From Streptomyces sp. Edi2 (GTDB lineage Bacteria > Actinomycetota > Actinomycetes > Streptomycetales > Streptomycetaceae), in the NCBI RefSeq assembly GCF_040253635.1, contig NZ_JBEJGX010000001.1:186001-250000 (forward strand): a stretch of DNA of 64,000 bases, written 5' to 3'. Every line of letters starts with the position of its first letter. The stretch's first letter is position 1. The notes beneath the pieces are model-generated. The model had not been told where the DNA came from, did not search any database, and was given only the letters and a program-made list of their open reading frames with translations. The translations under genes and the position numbers were made by a program. Shown here piece by piece: positions 17,381 through 26,596 of the stretch.

Positions 17381-17914
17381 TCATCGGACGGCGGCGGTGC
17401 CGTGCAGCTGCCAGGTCCGCGCACCCCGTCCGTCATTCGCGTCGAACACCGCGTACCCGTCGGCCGTCCAGCCGCGCTGCTTCGTCGTCACGTAGGTGAC
17501 CCCGTAGCCGCCGGCACCGCTCGAGAAGGACTTGGAGCCACTCGAGTTGTCGTTGATTTCCGAGCGGACGTCGTTGGACTCTCCGCTGCTCTTCCAGGCG
17601 CCGTGGCTGCCGTGCTGAGCACCTACGTTGAAGTAGAAGTCGTTGAACCTCGTGCCGGGGTTCCACCACGAGCCGTCCCAACTGACCTTGCTGAGCCACG
17701 CCTTGTAGTGGTGGTAGCCGCCGTAGGTGCCGGTGTCCTTCACGCAGATCTTGGCGCGGACCGTCACGTCCGGCTTACTCGGCAGGTCAAAGGACTTGGT
17801 GGTGGTGTGGCACTGGGTCGTCGTCGCGGCCTGGGCGGGGCCGGCCAGGGCCACTCCGCCGAGAATGACGGATGCGCCGACGGCGGAGGCGGCGATGGTG
17901 CGGGCTATCTTCAT
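17381..17914 (-). CDS. secreted hypothetical protein
   Basis: A 177-residue protein from ATG 17914, preceded by GGAGAG. Sec signal TIAASAVGASVILGGVALAG with a cleavage site near AQA-A. The mature part is rich in Gly, Ser, Trp and Tyr (GTYGGYHHYKAWLSKVSWDG, WWNPGTRFNDFYFNVG) and looks like a beta-rich extracellular fold. No family was recognised. It belongs to the secreted-protein block. Confidence 0.65.
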   Translation of the reverse strand: MKIARTIAASAVGASVILGGVALAGPAQAATTTQCHTTTKSFDLPSKPDVTVRAKICVKDTGTYGGYHHYKAWLSKVSWDGSWWNPGTRFNDFYFNVGAQHGSHGAWKSSGESNDVRSEINDNSSGSKSFSSGAGGYGVTYVTTKQRGWTADGYAVFDANDGRGARTWQLHGTAAVR

Positions 17915-18398
17915 TGGTTCTCTCCGTACGGGGGTGTGATGGGGCTGGTTTTGGGAGGGGGCCACGCACTGGTGGCACCGGGCATGGGGCACCGGCGGGG
18001 CCGGTCTGGGCGGCTGCCGCGGCATCGACGGGGTTGCCGTCTGCGCGACTGCAATGGGGGGAGCACGCCTCGGGGCGCGCGAGCCACGAACTGCGACAGC
18101 TCGGGCCGGTGTGACAGCTGCCGTTGAGCGGGCGGTCATGCCGGGACCGGCACTCGAGGGGAGGGCGGAGACCTATTCATATTCATGGAGGAATCTCCAG
18201 AAACCGGGCATGAGAAGGTAAGGGCTGGCCCGGGTTCGGTGGGTGAGGGTGCAGCGAGAGGAGGGGAGGCCGTTTCAGGGCAGTCCGCGGATGCCGTGAC
18301 AGGGCACCAATGAATCCGCAGGTTTGTCCGGGCTGAGTTCTACGCTGCCTGGAGGTGCCGGCACCGCTGGCAAGCCTCGGACGGGTGCGTGTCGTGAG

Positions 18399-19274
18399 TT
18401 ACGCGGCGTCAGTTCGGCGGTGCCGGCCCTTGGACCGCTTGTCATATCCAGCAACTCCGACAGTGACGAGACCTGCGGCGAGCAGCCCCCCGGCCGCCAG
18501 GCCAAGTTCGGCGTTGCCCGAGGCTCCAGTGGCTGCGAGGCTCTCGTCGCCAGACGGCGAGGTGCGGTCTCCCTGCTTGGTGTTTCGGCTGGCAGAGTCG
18601 TGTGAGGTCGCGCTTTGCGCTCCGTCGTGGCCGCCCGTCGCTCCGCCTCCGGTGCTCGAACCGCCATCGCCATGGCCGGAGCCAGAGTGGTCATTCGACC
18701 CGCCGGTCGAGCCGCCGTTGTGTCCCGGGGCAGGGGTAGGGCTCGGCTTGTGTGTCGGGTCCGTGCCCGGGTCGGGTGTCGGGTCCGGGGAAGGGTCCGT
18801 TCCCGGGTCGGTCGGGTCCGGTGTCGGAGTGCCGGGGTCGGTCGGGTCCGGCGAAGGGGTGCCGGGATCGGTGGGGTCGGGTGTCGGGGTGCCCGGGTCC
18901 GGGGGGTCATCGGGGTCGGTACCGTCGCCGGGATCCGTGGGATCGCCGGGGTCACCTGGCTGAGTGCTCGGACCACCAGGGTCCGTACCGTCCCCCGGAT
19001 CCGTGGTCGGGTCCGGGGGGTTGGGGCCCGGTTCCGTGACAGGCGGCTTGACTGTGTCCCTACCCGGCCCATCCACCAGGTCCTTCACCAGCTTCTTGAC
19101 CGAATCGGTGGGTGCATTGACGACGGGCACGTCCGGGGCGCTCGCCGCCGGCGCCTTGGTTTCCGCCTCGTGGTCGGCGGCCAGAGCATTCGGGGCAGCG
19201 ATCGCCCCGGTGGCAGCGACGACGGCTGTCAGTGCGGCGGCACGTCGCAGCACACTGAGTCGGGTTCTGCGCAT
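18399..19274 (-). CDS. LAATG sortase-anchored Pro/Asp-repeat surface protein
   Basis: A 291-residue protein from ATG 19274 after GGAGG. Sec signal, then a long low-complexity region of DP/PG repeats (DPTDPGTPTPDPTDPGTPS pattern), a Gly/Ser/His linker, and a C-terminal LAATG motif followed by a hydrophobic helix and a KRSKGRHRR tail. That is the class E sortase substrate architecture of Streptomyces. The repeat region would span the wall. The anchored N-terminal part is small, so it may be a stalk or an adhesin-like protein. Confidence 0.8.
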   Translation of the reverse strand: MRRTRLSVLRRAAALTAVVAATGAIAAPNALAADHEAETKAPAASAPDVPVVNAPTDSVKKLVKDLVDGPGRDTVKPPVTEPGPNPPDPTTDPGDGTDPGGPSTQPGDPGDPTDPGDGTDPDDPPDPGTPTPDPTDPGTPSPDPTDPGTPTPDPTDPGTDPSPDPTPDPGTDPTHKPSPTPAPGHNGGSTGGSNDHSGSGHGDGGSSTGGGATGGHDGAQSATSHDSASRNTKQGDRTSPSGDESLAATGASGNAELGLAAGGLLAAGLVTVGVAGYDKRSKGRHRRTDAA

Positions 19275-19870
19275 GAAAGTTCAGCCTCCAAGGGGTGCAG
19301 AGCGCATCGCCGCCCTGCGGCGGGCGGCCCGGGCGTGCTGTGCTGCATCCATGGTTGAGGCGTGGGCCTGTGGATAACGTCCGCGGATTTCCCGATACTC
19401 CCTGGCACTCCAACTGCCGCCAATACGCGACTAAATCCGAACAAAATGCCCGTTCGCCGCGGTGGTGCGACTCGGTCTCGTCAGTCGGCTGGACGCCTTG
19501 CTGGCAAGCTGCCCCGAGAGTCCGTGCCTGCCAGATATCAGATGGTTGTTCATGTTGGGCACGTACGTGGAGCTGGCTCGGACTTCTTCCCGGGCCCGAA
19601 AGAAGTCCGCGTCCTCGGCCGGATCCGCAACCCGGCCTGAAGTGTCAGTGCCGACCGTTACCGTGGTTGTGCACCACCCGGCTAGCCGCGTACCGCCGGT
19701 CGCCGCTCAGCCCGCGCCCACGCCGCGGGCAGCCCCAAGACGGGGGCGGCCAAGGTCTTCAGGGGCCCGCGTAGATGATCACGGGCGTAAGCCCCTGAGT
19801 AGCGCCGTTGCCCTTCCTGGCCCCTGACGTACGGCCGGAGGAGCGTGGGTCTTTCCGGCTGGGAGACGTC
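19275..19870. other. intergenic region between divergent genes
   Basis: About 600 bases between two divergent starts. It must contain both promoters, but I could not identify a convincing -35/-10 pair or operator. No gene with proper coding bias was seen. Confidence 0.4.
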
Positions 19871-21421
19871 ATGCCGAAGAAGCAGCCGACCGCAGCGAAG
19901 CGAGCACGCGCCGCCGCCCGCGCCGGCGCCAAGTACACCGCCGCCCTCCGCGAGGCCGCCAGTCCCCACCTTCCGCCCCACCTCGAACTCTTCGACGACC
20001 AGGCGTTGCCCGAGGGCGAGCGCCTGGTCGTCGACTGTCTCCGGGCACTCGCGGCCGAGGGTAGGCCGCTGCCCGTACGCCTCACCGAGCCGGACCCGGA
20101 CGTGGTCGAGGCATGGGCGCGGGCCGAGGAGAAGGACATGCCCCTCCTCTGGGAGCGGTGGGCGGCAGTGGAGGCCGCTGTAGACGGGTACGTGCTGCGC
20201 GAGACCCAGTACGGCCCGAACCGCTCCGGCTACACCTCGACCAACCGCGGGCCCCGCGTGCCGGTGCCGGCGCGCGCGGCCGACGGCACCGTGACGGTGG
20301 TGGCGATGCCCGAGTGGGCTCGTCTGCACGAGGGCCGGTGGATCTGGGAACACACCGGCTGGCCGCTGGATGCTCCCGGCCGGATCGTCGACCCGCCGCA
20401 GAAGTTCTCGCCGGCACCGGGTCTGCGCTGGGAGATCGCCGCCTGGCTCGACATGGCGCGCGACGGCAGGGTGCTGGGCGAGGACTACGGCGGCAGCACC
20501 GGTGGCTGGCAGACCGTCGGCTGGTGCACCAGCCCGGACGACGCACGCCAGATCGCCCGCGCGTACACCGCGCACCGCAGCTCGTTCGCCCGCGTCGACG
20601 TCATCGAGCACGGGACCGACGCCGGCATCGTCTCCCTCACCACGGACACCTACCTCCCGGCCCCGGACGCCTCCGAGCGCCCCCGCCCCCAGCTCGCCGA
20701 AGGCCCGCGTCCTGCGTCCCCGGGCAGAAGTGAGGTGCCCGAGCCCGTCTGGTACCAGGGCGAGAAGCACCCGCCGCGCACGTCGCTGATCGTGTGGACC
20801 GACGCCGGCTGGCGCACGCTGGTGTGGACCGACTGGCAGGCCGCGAACATCGCGGATGCGCTCGGCATCGGGGCCAGCGGCCCGTACGAGTGGGCCGAGG
20901 ACTGGTCACCGCGCTATCCCGACCGGGACCTGCACGACTGGACCCAGGAAGGCCGCGAACTCGACGGCCGGTATCCCGAGACCACCTACGCCGAGCGTAC
21001 GAAGCTGATCGACGCCGCACGCCAGGCCCGGGAAGACGCCCTCGTCGCCGCCCTCGCCGCCCGAGGGTGCCTCACCAGGGACCAGGCCGCCGCCCGCCTC
21101 GTCCAGGGCGGCGAGGACTACCGGCAGCTCCTGGACGTCGGGCAGGCCGTTATCTCCCGAGCCCTGCACACCGCCCGCCGCGCCCTGCCCGAGGGACCCG
21201 AGCGGACGGCCATCCGTCACGCCCTGGACGACCTGATGGACCGGCATCTCCTGCCGGCGGACGCCGAGCGCATCGCCAACGAGCAGCTGGACAGCGAGAT
21301 CGAGGCGAACTGCGCCCCCGAGGTGACCGCCTGGTGCCGCCGGGCAGCCGCCGAGTACATCGCGCCCGCCTCCGACCCGGTCACGGCCGGCATCGTACGG
21401 TTCCGCCCCCAAGGCGCCTGA
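19871..21421 (+). CDS. large hypothetical protein
   Basis: A 516-residue soluble protein from ATG 19871. The N-terminus is basic (MPKKQPTAAKRARAAARAGA). A Trp-rich middle follows (EWARLHEGRWIWEHTGWPLD, GGSTGGWQTVGWCTSP) and the C-terminus is helical (SRALHTARRALPEGPERTA). No motif for a known enzyme was recognised. Three palindromes follow it and separate it from the converging gene. It may belong to the plasmid backbone. Confidence 0.65.
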   Translation: MPKKQPTAAKRARAAARAGAKYTAALREAASPHLPPHLELFDDQALPEGERLVVDCLRALAAEGRPLPVRLTEPDPDVVEAWARAEEKDMPLLWERWAAVEAAVDGYVLRETQYGPNRSGYTSTNRGPRVPVPARAADGTVTVVAMPEWARLHEGRWIWEHTGWPLDAPGRIVDPPQKFSPAPGLRWEIAAWLDMARDGRVLGEDYGGSTGGWQTVGWCTSPDDARQIARAYTAHRSSFARVDVIEHGTDAGIVSLTTDTYLPAPDASERPRPQLAEGPRPASPGRSEVPEPVWYQGEKHPPRTSLIVWTDAGWRTLVWTDWQAANIADALGIGASGPYEWAEDWSPRYPDRDLHDWTQEGRELDGRYPETTYAERTKLIDAARQAREDALVAALAARGCLTRDQAAARLVQGGEDYRQLLDVGQAVISRALHTARRALPEGPERTAIRHALDDLMDRHLLPADAERIANEQLDSEIEANCAPEVTAWCRRAAAEYIAPASDPVTAGIVRFRPQGA

Positions 21422-21443
21422 CCTTGTTTCGGCCGAAACAAGG
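21422..21443. repeat. perfect 22-bp palindrome 1
   Basis: Arms CCTTGTTTCGG and CCGAAACAAGG meet without a loop just after the stop of the 516-residue gene. The core GTTTCG..CGAAAC recurs in two further palindromes. Possible bidirectional terminator or protein-binding site. Confidence 0.7.
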
Positions 21444-21447
21444 GTGA

Positions 21448-21481
21448 ACCCCACTTTGGTTCGGACGAACCAAAGTGGGGT
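21448..21481. repeat. 34-bp palindrome 2
   Basis: Arms of 16 bp (ACCCCACTTTGGTTCG and its exact complement) enclose only GA. The core GGTTCG..CGAACC resembles the neighbouring palindromes. It is strong enough to be a terminator between converging genes. Confidence 0.7.
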
Positions 21482-21597
21482 GCGCACCACCTGTCCGCAG
21501 CGGCCGGAAGCACGCCCGTGCCCCCACTCGCGCCTCCCTGTCGCTGCCCTCTCGGCACTAGCCCCACGGCGCGGTGCGCCGCCCGGATGGGAGTCCA

Positions 21598-21623
21598 GAA
21601 GGTGTTTCGACCGAAACGCCTTC
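21598..21623. repeat. palindrome 3
   Basis: Arms GAAGGTGTTTCG and CGAAACGCCTTC pair with one mismatch around AC. It shares the GTTTCG..CGAAAC core with palindrome 1 and lies 42 bases from the end of the next gene. Confidence 0.6.
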
Positions 21624-21664
21624 CTCGCTCATTCGAGCTGCTCGTGGACCCATCGGCACGTGCA

Positions 21665-22696
21665 CTAGGCCGACACCGGGCTGCCGGCTGCAGGGGCTGG
21701 GGCCGTGACGTACAGACGCTGCCGCCGTTCGTATTCGGACTGCGGCCGCTTGTAGGGCTCCAGCCATGTGCCCGTGCGCCGGGTGAAGCGCATCTGCAGC
21801 TCGCCGGGTTTGCCCTCACTGCTTCGGGCTTCGACTCGACATTCGTTACTTTCTCCCGGGTATCGGCCGCACGAGCACACGCTGTGGGTTTCGGTGAGCG
21901 GCAAGCCCCACTCGGGGTCTGTCAGCAGGGCCATGAACCGCTGATGGTGCGCAGGGCAGGAGGCGACTTCGTGTTCGTGCTCGATGATCCATTGCTCGCC
22001 GTCATCGTCTGCCGGGTTGGTCCAGGCCGTGGTGTGCAGCGGCACGCCGACGGTGCGCAGGAGTCCCGCACGGCGCAGCAGGCCGCTGGCCAGCCAGGCC
22101 GTCTTGTTGGTGTCCGTGGTAGGCCAGCTGTATTCGCCGACGTAGGCGCGTTCGATTGGATGCCATTGGTTCGGTGAGTCGCGGTGGCACAACGTCATGC
22201 CGTACTCGACTTCTTTCTCGTCCTGGTAGTCGACAGCGTCCCGCCAGTCCTTGGGACTGATGCCAGCCAGGGTGATGGATCCCAGCGAGCCGAGCCGCCG
22301 CAGGACGATGGTGTCTCGCTCGACGGCGACACGGACTCCGGTGATGCCGCTGACTCCTCCGGTGTCGTCGGCGCGCGGCAGCAGCGTGCGGGCCAGCTCC
22401 CGGGGCATCGACTCTTCGAGGTGCCGGCGGTTGACGTCCTCGTCCTCGAAAGCGATCTTCAGGCTCGCAGGCCGCGGGTCGACGTGGCGGATCCCCCAGG
22501 GGCGAAGGGTGCAGATCCGCGGCCAGGCCAGCTGGTGCAGTAGGTACGCCTCCAGGAGGACCTGGTGGGGATGCGGCTGGGGAATGAGCGTGCTTCTGGG
22601 GGCGGCCGCCTGCACTCGGTGCAGGGCGCTTTGCCAGGGCAGACGGGTGTAGAGCTGCAGTCGTTCGGCGCGGCGTTCAATCACGGTGCTTTTCAC
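21665..22696 (-). CDS. hypothetical protein downstream of the primase
   Basis: A 343-residue protein; GTG 22696 follows GGAGG (much longer upstream readings lack coding character). Segments include LLEAYLLHQLAWPRICTLRP, SGITGVRVAVERDTIVLRRL and a CSCGRYPGESNECRVEARSS knuckle. It lacks membrane segments. The position behind the primase/helicase on the same strand suggests a role in plasmid replication or transfer, but no family was recognised. Confidence 0.55.
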   Translation of the reverse strand: MKSTVIERRAERLQLYTRLPWQSALHRVQAAAPRSTLIPQPHPHQVLLEAYLLHQLAWPRICTLRPWGIRHVDPRPASLKIAFEDEDVNRRHLEESMPRELARTLLPRADDTGGVSGITGVRVAVERDTIVLRRLGSLGSITLAGISPKDWRDAVDYQDEKEVEYGMTLCHRDSPNQWHPIERAYVGEYSWPTTDTNKTAWLASGLLRRAGLLRTVGVPLHTTAWTNPADDDGEQWIIEHEHEVASCPAHHQRFMALLTDPEWGLPLTETHSVCSCGRYPGESNECRVEARSSEGKPGELQMRFTRRTGTWLEPYKRPQSEYERRQRLYVTAPAPAAGSPVSA

Positions 22697-23212
22697 GGAT
22701 GGCCTCCGCCGCCGCTGTCCCGACACCAGCTCGCGGCAGATCCGCGTTGTGCAACGTAAGTGAGCGTGCGGTGCCAGCCGTGTTGGCTTCGTCCTCACGC
22801 CCTGTCGGGTGGGCGCTGGGCAAGGGCCCCTGCCGGGCCACACGGAACAGGGTGGACCATGTCGTCCCGCCTCCACGTCGCGCTCGGGCGCCACGCCGAG
22901 CGGTTCACCCGTAAGGCGCTGGCGCGCCCGGGTGAGGGAAGAGATCAGCGCGCCTGGTGCCGGCCGTAGCGCCGGCACCGCGGGCGATGGCCTGTTCAAC
23001 GGCAGCTGCGCATGTCGCGCTGACAACGCAATTCGGCGGCGACGGGCATCCCGAGGAGTTGTCGATGCGGTGGTGGGCCGCGTGGGGTCGGGAGTTGGGG
23101 ACCACCGTCGCAAGGCCGACCGCGATCGGCTTGAAACGCGACCGGTTTGGATGCGTCCCAGGACGTGCCGCACAGTGCGGCGCTGTCTCCACGCGCGGCG
23201 TAGGAACAACCC
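22697..23212. other. intergenic region after the primase
   Basis: About 515 bases with no supported gene. It contains a hairpin with arms GGTGCCGGC (22956-22964) and GCCGGCACC (22971-22979), which may terminate the primase transcript on the minus strand. Confidence 0.4.
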
Positions 23213-26176
23213 TCAACGTGAGGCCGAATAGCTCGACCTGAGCACGCTTCTCCCCGTGGTCTCCCCTTCGTCAAGGCGCGGCTCCTGGGTTCGTCGGTCA
23301 CCGCTTCCTGCGCATCCCATCCCGTCTGCAGTGTGCCGATTGCCGTCATCGCAGTCGTCGTTGGAGTGAGAGCTACCAGGAGGCGATGGTGCGTAGACCC
23401 ACGGATGCACATCGAATCGAGGTGAGGGCTTCCGACCGCGCGTGCCTTCGGGGCGTTGCGGGTCCGGCAGGTACGCCAGCCAGCCGAGGTCTTCCAGGGT
23501 CTGGATGGCCTGGTTCATGTCGTCCATCGTCTCGGCCCATCTGCGGCCCTTGAGTGCTTGCCAGGCTTCGCGGGCGCGGAAGGGCTCGTCACGTGCCGAC
23601 TGGTATTTCTTGACGTCGGCTTGGCCGGGAGCGGGCCGGGAGCGGGCCCAGTCCAGCAGGTCGCGTGCTGGTTTGAGGCGTCCGTCGCCGTCGGGGCCCA
23701 TCAGGTCGTACACGGATTTGGCGTGGGCCACGAGGTAGGGCACAAGCGCGATGGCAGCTCGGATGCGTTCCTCGCCGATGAGCAAGGTGTCGGGATCCTC
23801 GAAAAGGGTCAGACAGGCGGCGAGGCGGATGACCTGGCCGCGGAGTTTGCCCGCCCACTCGGCGATCTCATGGAGGTCGCCGCCCGGCTGGCGACGCTTG
23901 CCGAAGGCGTCGTAGAAATCGGCGAAGACTTTGCGGGCCTGGTCGGTCAGGCGCATGACGCCCACCTCGTCGGTGTCCCAGACGTGGCGGACGAGGTTCT
24001 TGATCCGCGCCGCATAGTCTTCGCGGACCGCAGGAGGGACTTCGGGTGAGTCGAAGGTGTCCTCGGCGGTGGGCTCGGGCCGGGCGTAGAGGAAGCGGCC
24101 GAGCAGACCGTTCTCCCGGAACTCGGGGTTCTTCTTGGCCAGGCCGAGCAGCACGCCGGACTGAATGAGCAGCGCCAGGGCGAGGAAGGTGCCACGCATC
24201 CGGATGGCCGTGCGGCCAGCGCGATCCACGCTGTAGGGACTACCGGTGTACGCCTCCAGGAGCAGGTCGCTGTTGGCCTGGCCGTTCTGGCTGTACATAC
24301 CGCCGGCGATCTTCAGCAGGTTCGCCTCCGAGGCGAGCAATCCGATCCGCCCGCCTTGCTCGTGCATCCGCTTGACCAGGGCCTCCATGGTGGCGTCCCG
24401 GATCAGCAGCCGTGGCAGTTCAGCCGACTCCCCCAACTGCAGCAGTTTGTGGCGGGCAGCTTCGGCATCCGCGGCGCCCACGGCGCGCTTGGTGGGGTCG
24501 TCAACGGCGGCTGCTTGCTCAGCCCGGGCCATGCGTGAGGTCCAGATGCGGATCTCCTGCGCCTTGGCCTCGATAGCGCCGCGCTTGGCGTCGATGACCT
24601 CGTCCTCCATCTCACGCAGCGGTGCAGCAGCTGCGTCGAGAGCGGGAGTCTTCTTCTCCGAGGAGTCTGCGAGCGCGGCCATGTACAACGCGATCGCTTC
24701 GGTCCAATCGGCCTTGACCTTCACCCGGCGCCGGCCGCCGGTGGCCGTCGAGATGGTGGCGAGCGCGGCGAAAGCCACGAGATCCGGGGCCACTTGCAGA
24801 GATTCGGCTGTGGCGGCCACGAAGGGCGCGAGCGCGCCGAGGTGCTCCACGGGCAGCGGCGGCAGCCGGTGCTCGTCGATGGCTGCCGGGGCCTCCCAAC
24901 CTTGCCCGACGGAATGCGTCCCAGAAATCCCAGAATCTGGATGCTGTACCGGCATGCGGGCCTCGCGGTTGTTTTTGGGATTTGTGGGACGCGATGCCGC
25001 AGCGTGGTGGTCACTGACTCGCCGGATCTCGGCGAGCACGCCCGCAGGCAGGGCAAGGGCCCCGGCGGTAGCGAGCGGCCAGCCGTGGGCGGCCCGCAGA
25101 ATGTCGATCGCCGCAGCGGACTGGTCACCACCGTGGTGGAGCTCGGCGAACAGCCGGCCGGCACTCATCACCTCGCCCGTCGGCAGTCCCGGAGTCTCGG
25201 ACCAGACCGTCACACACGCGCCGGACTTGTGCACTGCAGCGCCAGTGCCGGATGCCCCCTGTTGCCAGCCGGGATACGACCACAGGGCGCATCCGGCCCG
25301 GCCGCACCCGATCGGACAGCTGCCGTTGGCCTGCTCGCGGTAGGCCCAGCCGGCGGCCGCGAGGATCTGCGGGATCGCGCACGCTTGTCCCAGGATCTCC
25401 AGCGGCCCCGCCCCGCGCGACGCGTCGGATGCCGGTTGTTCGGGAATCATCCGCCGTGGTCTCGGGGCGGGCGAGAGGTCTGCGACGATGGCGCGGATCT
25501 CATCGAGGGTGTATCTCGCGCCCTCCACACCTTCCCCAGCGCCCGTCTCGGGCAGCTCCTCGACCCGGCAGAGGCTCGGCCGGTCGGGAACCTTACGGTT
25601 GACGGTGCCAGGGATCCGCAGCACTCGAGGCAGGTCACCGACGCCGGCCCCGTATGCCACCCCCAGCCGGTCGGCCGATGCCTTGAGGATCTGCTGCCAG
25701 CCGCGAGCCAGATGCTGCGCTTCCTCGAGGTCCAGGTCCTCGCCGATAACGGCTGGCCGGGCGAGGCAGGCTCGGACGTACAGCCCGCCTCCGGAATGGA
25801 TCACCTGCGACCACGTGGGCAGTCCGGACTCCCGCCAGATTCTCAGTGCGGACGCGGTATCGGCCGGCAGGTCCTTCGCCTTGTGCCCCGGCCCCAAGAT
25901 GTCGATGTCGGACCACATGTCCAGCAGGGCGCACGAGTCCTCCGCGGTCCCCCGCATGTCCGGGGGCAACGGTGCGCGGACCGTGGTGACGCGCGCGTAG
26001 ATACCCTGGGCGCCCCGTTCGTCGAGCTGGGCAGCAAACTCGGCTGCCTGGTCGGCGCGGGCGAACTGCCCACCAGACCAATCCAGGGTGGAGGCCACGG
26101 CAATCAGCCCCGGCGCCGACCCGTACTGGGCACTCAGCCAGGCGCGTGCCTGCAGAAAGTCGAACTTCACGTCCAC
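23213..26176 (-). CDS. DUF3987-type primase/helicase protein
   Basis: About 987 residues; GTG 26176 with CCGGAG upstream is preferred, and a start at 26209 adds 11 residues. The N-terminal part resembles an archaeo-eukaryotic primase: an acidic DID motif (MWSDIDILGPG) and IHSGGGLYV with the catalytic-type His. A central zinc-like knuckle (CPIGCGRAGC) follows. Residues from about 450 carry the DUF3987 region (LAPDLVAFAALATIS-like, ADSSEKKTPALDAAAAPLRE, LIRDATMEAL, GLLASEANLL, LLGRFLYARPEP). Such proteins are used in replication of plasmids and phages. It is a core replication gene. Confidence 0.75.
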   Translation of the reverse strand: MDVKFDFLQARAWLSAQYGSAPGLIAVASTLDWSGGQFARADQAAEFAAQLDERGAQGIYARVTTVRAPLPPDMRGTAEDSCALLDMWSDIDILGPGHKAKDLPADTASALRIWRESGLPTWSQVIHSGGGLYVRACLARPAVIGEDLDLEEAQHLARGWQQILKASADRLGVAYGAGVGDLPRVLRIPGTVNRKVPDRPSLCRVEELPETGAGEGVEGARYTLDEIRAIVADLSPAPRPRRMIPEQPASDASRGAGPLEILGQACAIPQILAAAGWAYREQANGSCPIGCGRAGCALWSYPGWQQGASGTGAAVHKSGACVTVWSETPGLPTGEVMSAGRLFAELHHGGDQSAAAIDILRAAHGWPLATAGALALPAGVLAEIRRVSDHHAAASRPTNPKNNREARMPVQHPDSGISGTHSVGQGWEAPAAIDEHRLPPLPVEHLGALAPFVAATAESLQVAPDLVAFAALATISTATGGRRRVKVKADWTEAIALYMAALADSSEKKTPALDAAAAPLREMEDEVIDAKRGAIEAKAQEIRIWTSRMARAEQAAAVDDPTKRAVGAADAEAARHKLLQLGESAELPRLLIRDATMEALVKRMHEQGGRIGLLASEANLLKIAGGMYSQNGQANSDLLLEAYTGSPYSVDRAGRTAIRMRGTFLALALLIQSGVLLGLAKKNPEFRENGLLGRFLYARPEPTAEDTFDSPEVPPAVREDYAARIKNLVRHVWDTDEVGVMRLTDQARKVFADFYDAFGKRRQPGGDLHEIAEWAGKLRGQVIRLAACLTLFEDPDTLLIGEERIRAAIALVPYLVAHAKSVYDLMGPDGDGRLKPARDLLDWARSRPAPGQADVKKYQSARDEPFRAREAWQALKGRRWAETMDDMNQAIQTLEDLGWLAYLPDPQRPEGTRGRKPSPRFDVHPWVYAPSPPGSSHSNDDCDDGNRHTADGMGCAGSGDRRTQEPRLDEGETTGRSVLRSSYSASR

Positions 26177-26596
26177 TCGATGTGCTCCGGTTCGTGCGAG
26201 CCGCGCCACGGGCGGCTTGATCGAAGTGTTGTCCCCGCGGCCGGCGGCGCGGCAGAGAACGAATCAGCTGTGGTGACGACGCCGGGAGTATTCGCTCGGA
26301 CGTCGTCGGTACGTGCCCGGTGACGTCGGCTGGCCGGCCTCGCCCACAACCCAGCCCCCGCAGCACAGTGAGTCCGACCTCGGCGTACCTCGATCCCTCA
26401 AGCTCTCGCCGCCGGCACGCCCAGGACCGACCCGGCGCGCCACGGTCCAGGGCCGGCGCCCCTGTCATGCGGTACCCGGCACCGGACTTGTTACCCCCGG
26501 CCTTCCTGCCCACGGCAGCACCACCGAGCAGCAGCCCCAACCGCTGCCACACCGGCCCTCCACGCAGCCCGGATGCACCGTTCACCACCGCGGGGC
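26177..26596. other. intergenic region between rep-type gene and primase
   Basis: About 420 bases. I found no gene with coding bias and no clear terminator. It probably holds the promoter for the primase gene. Confidence 0.35.
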
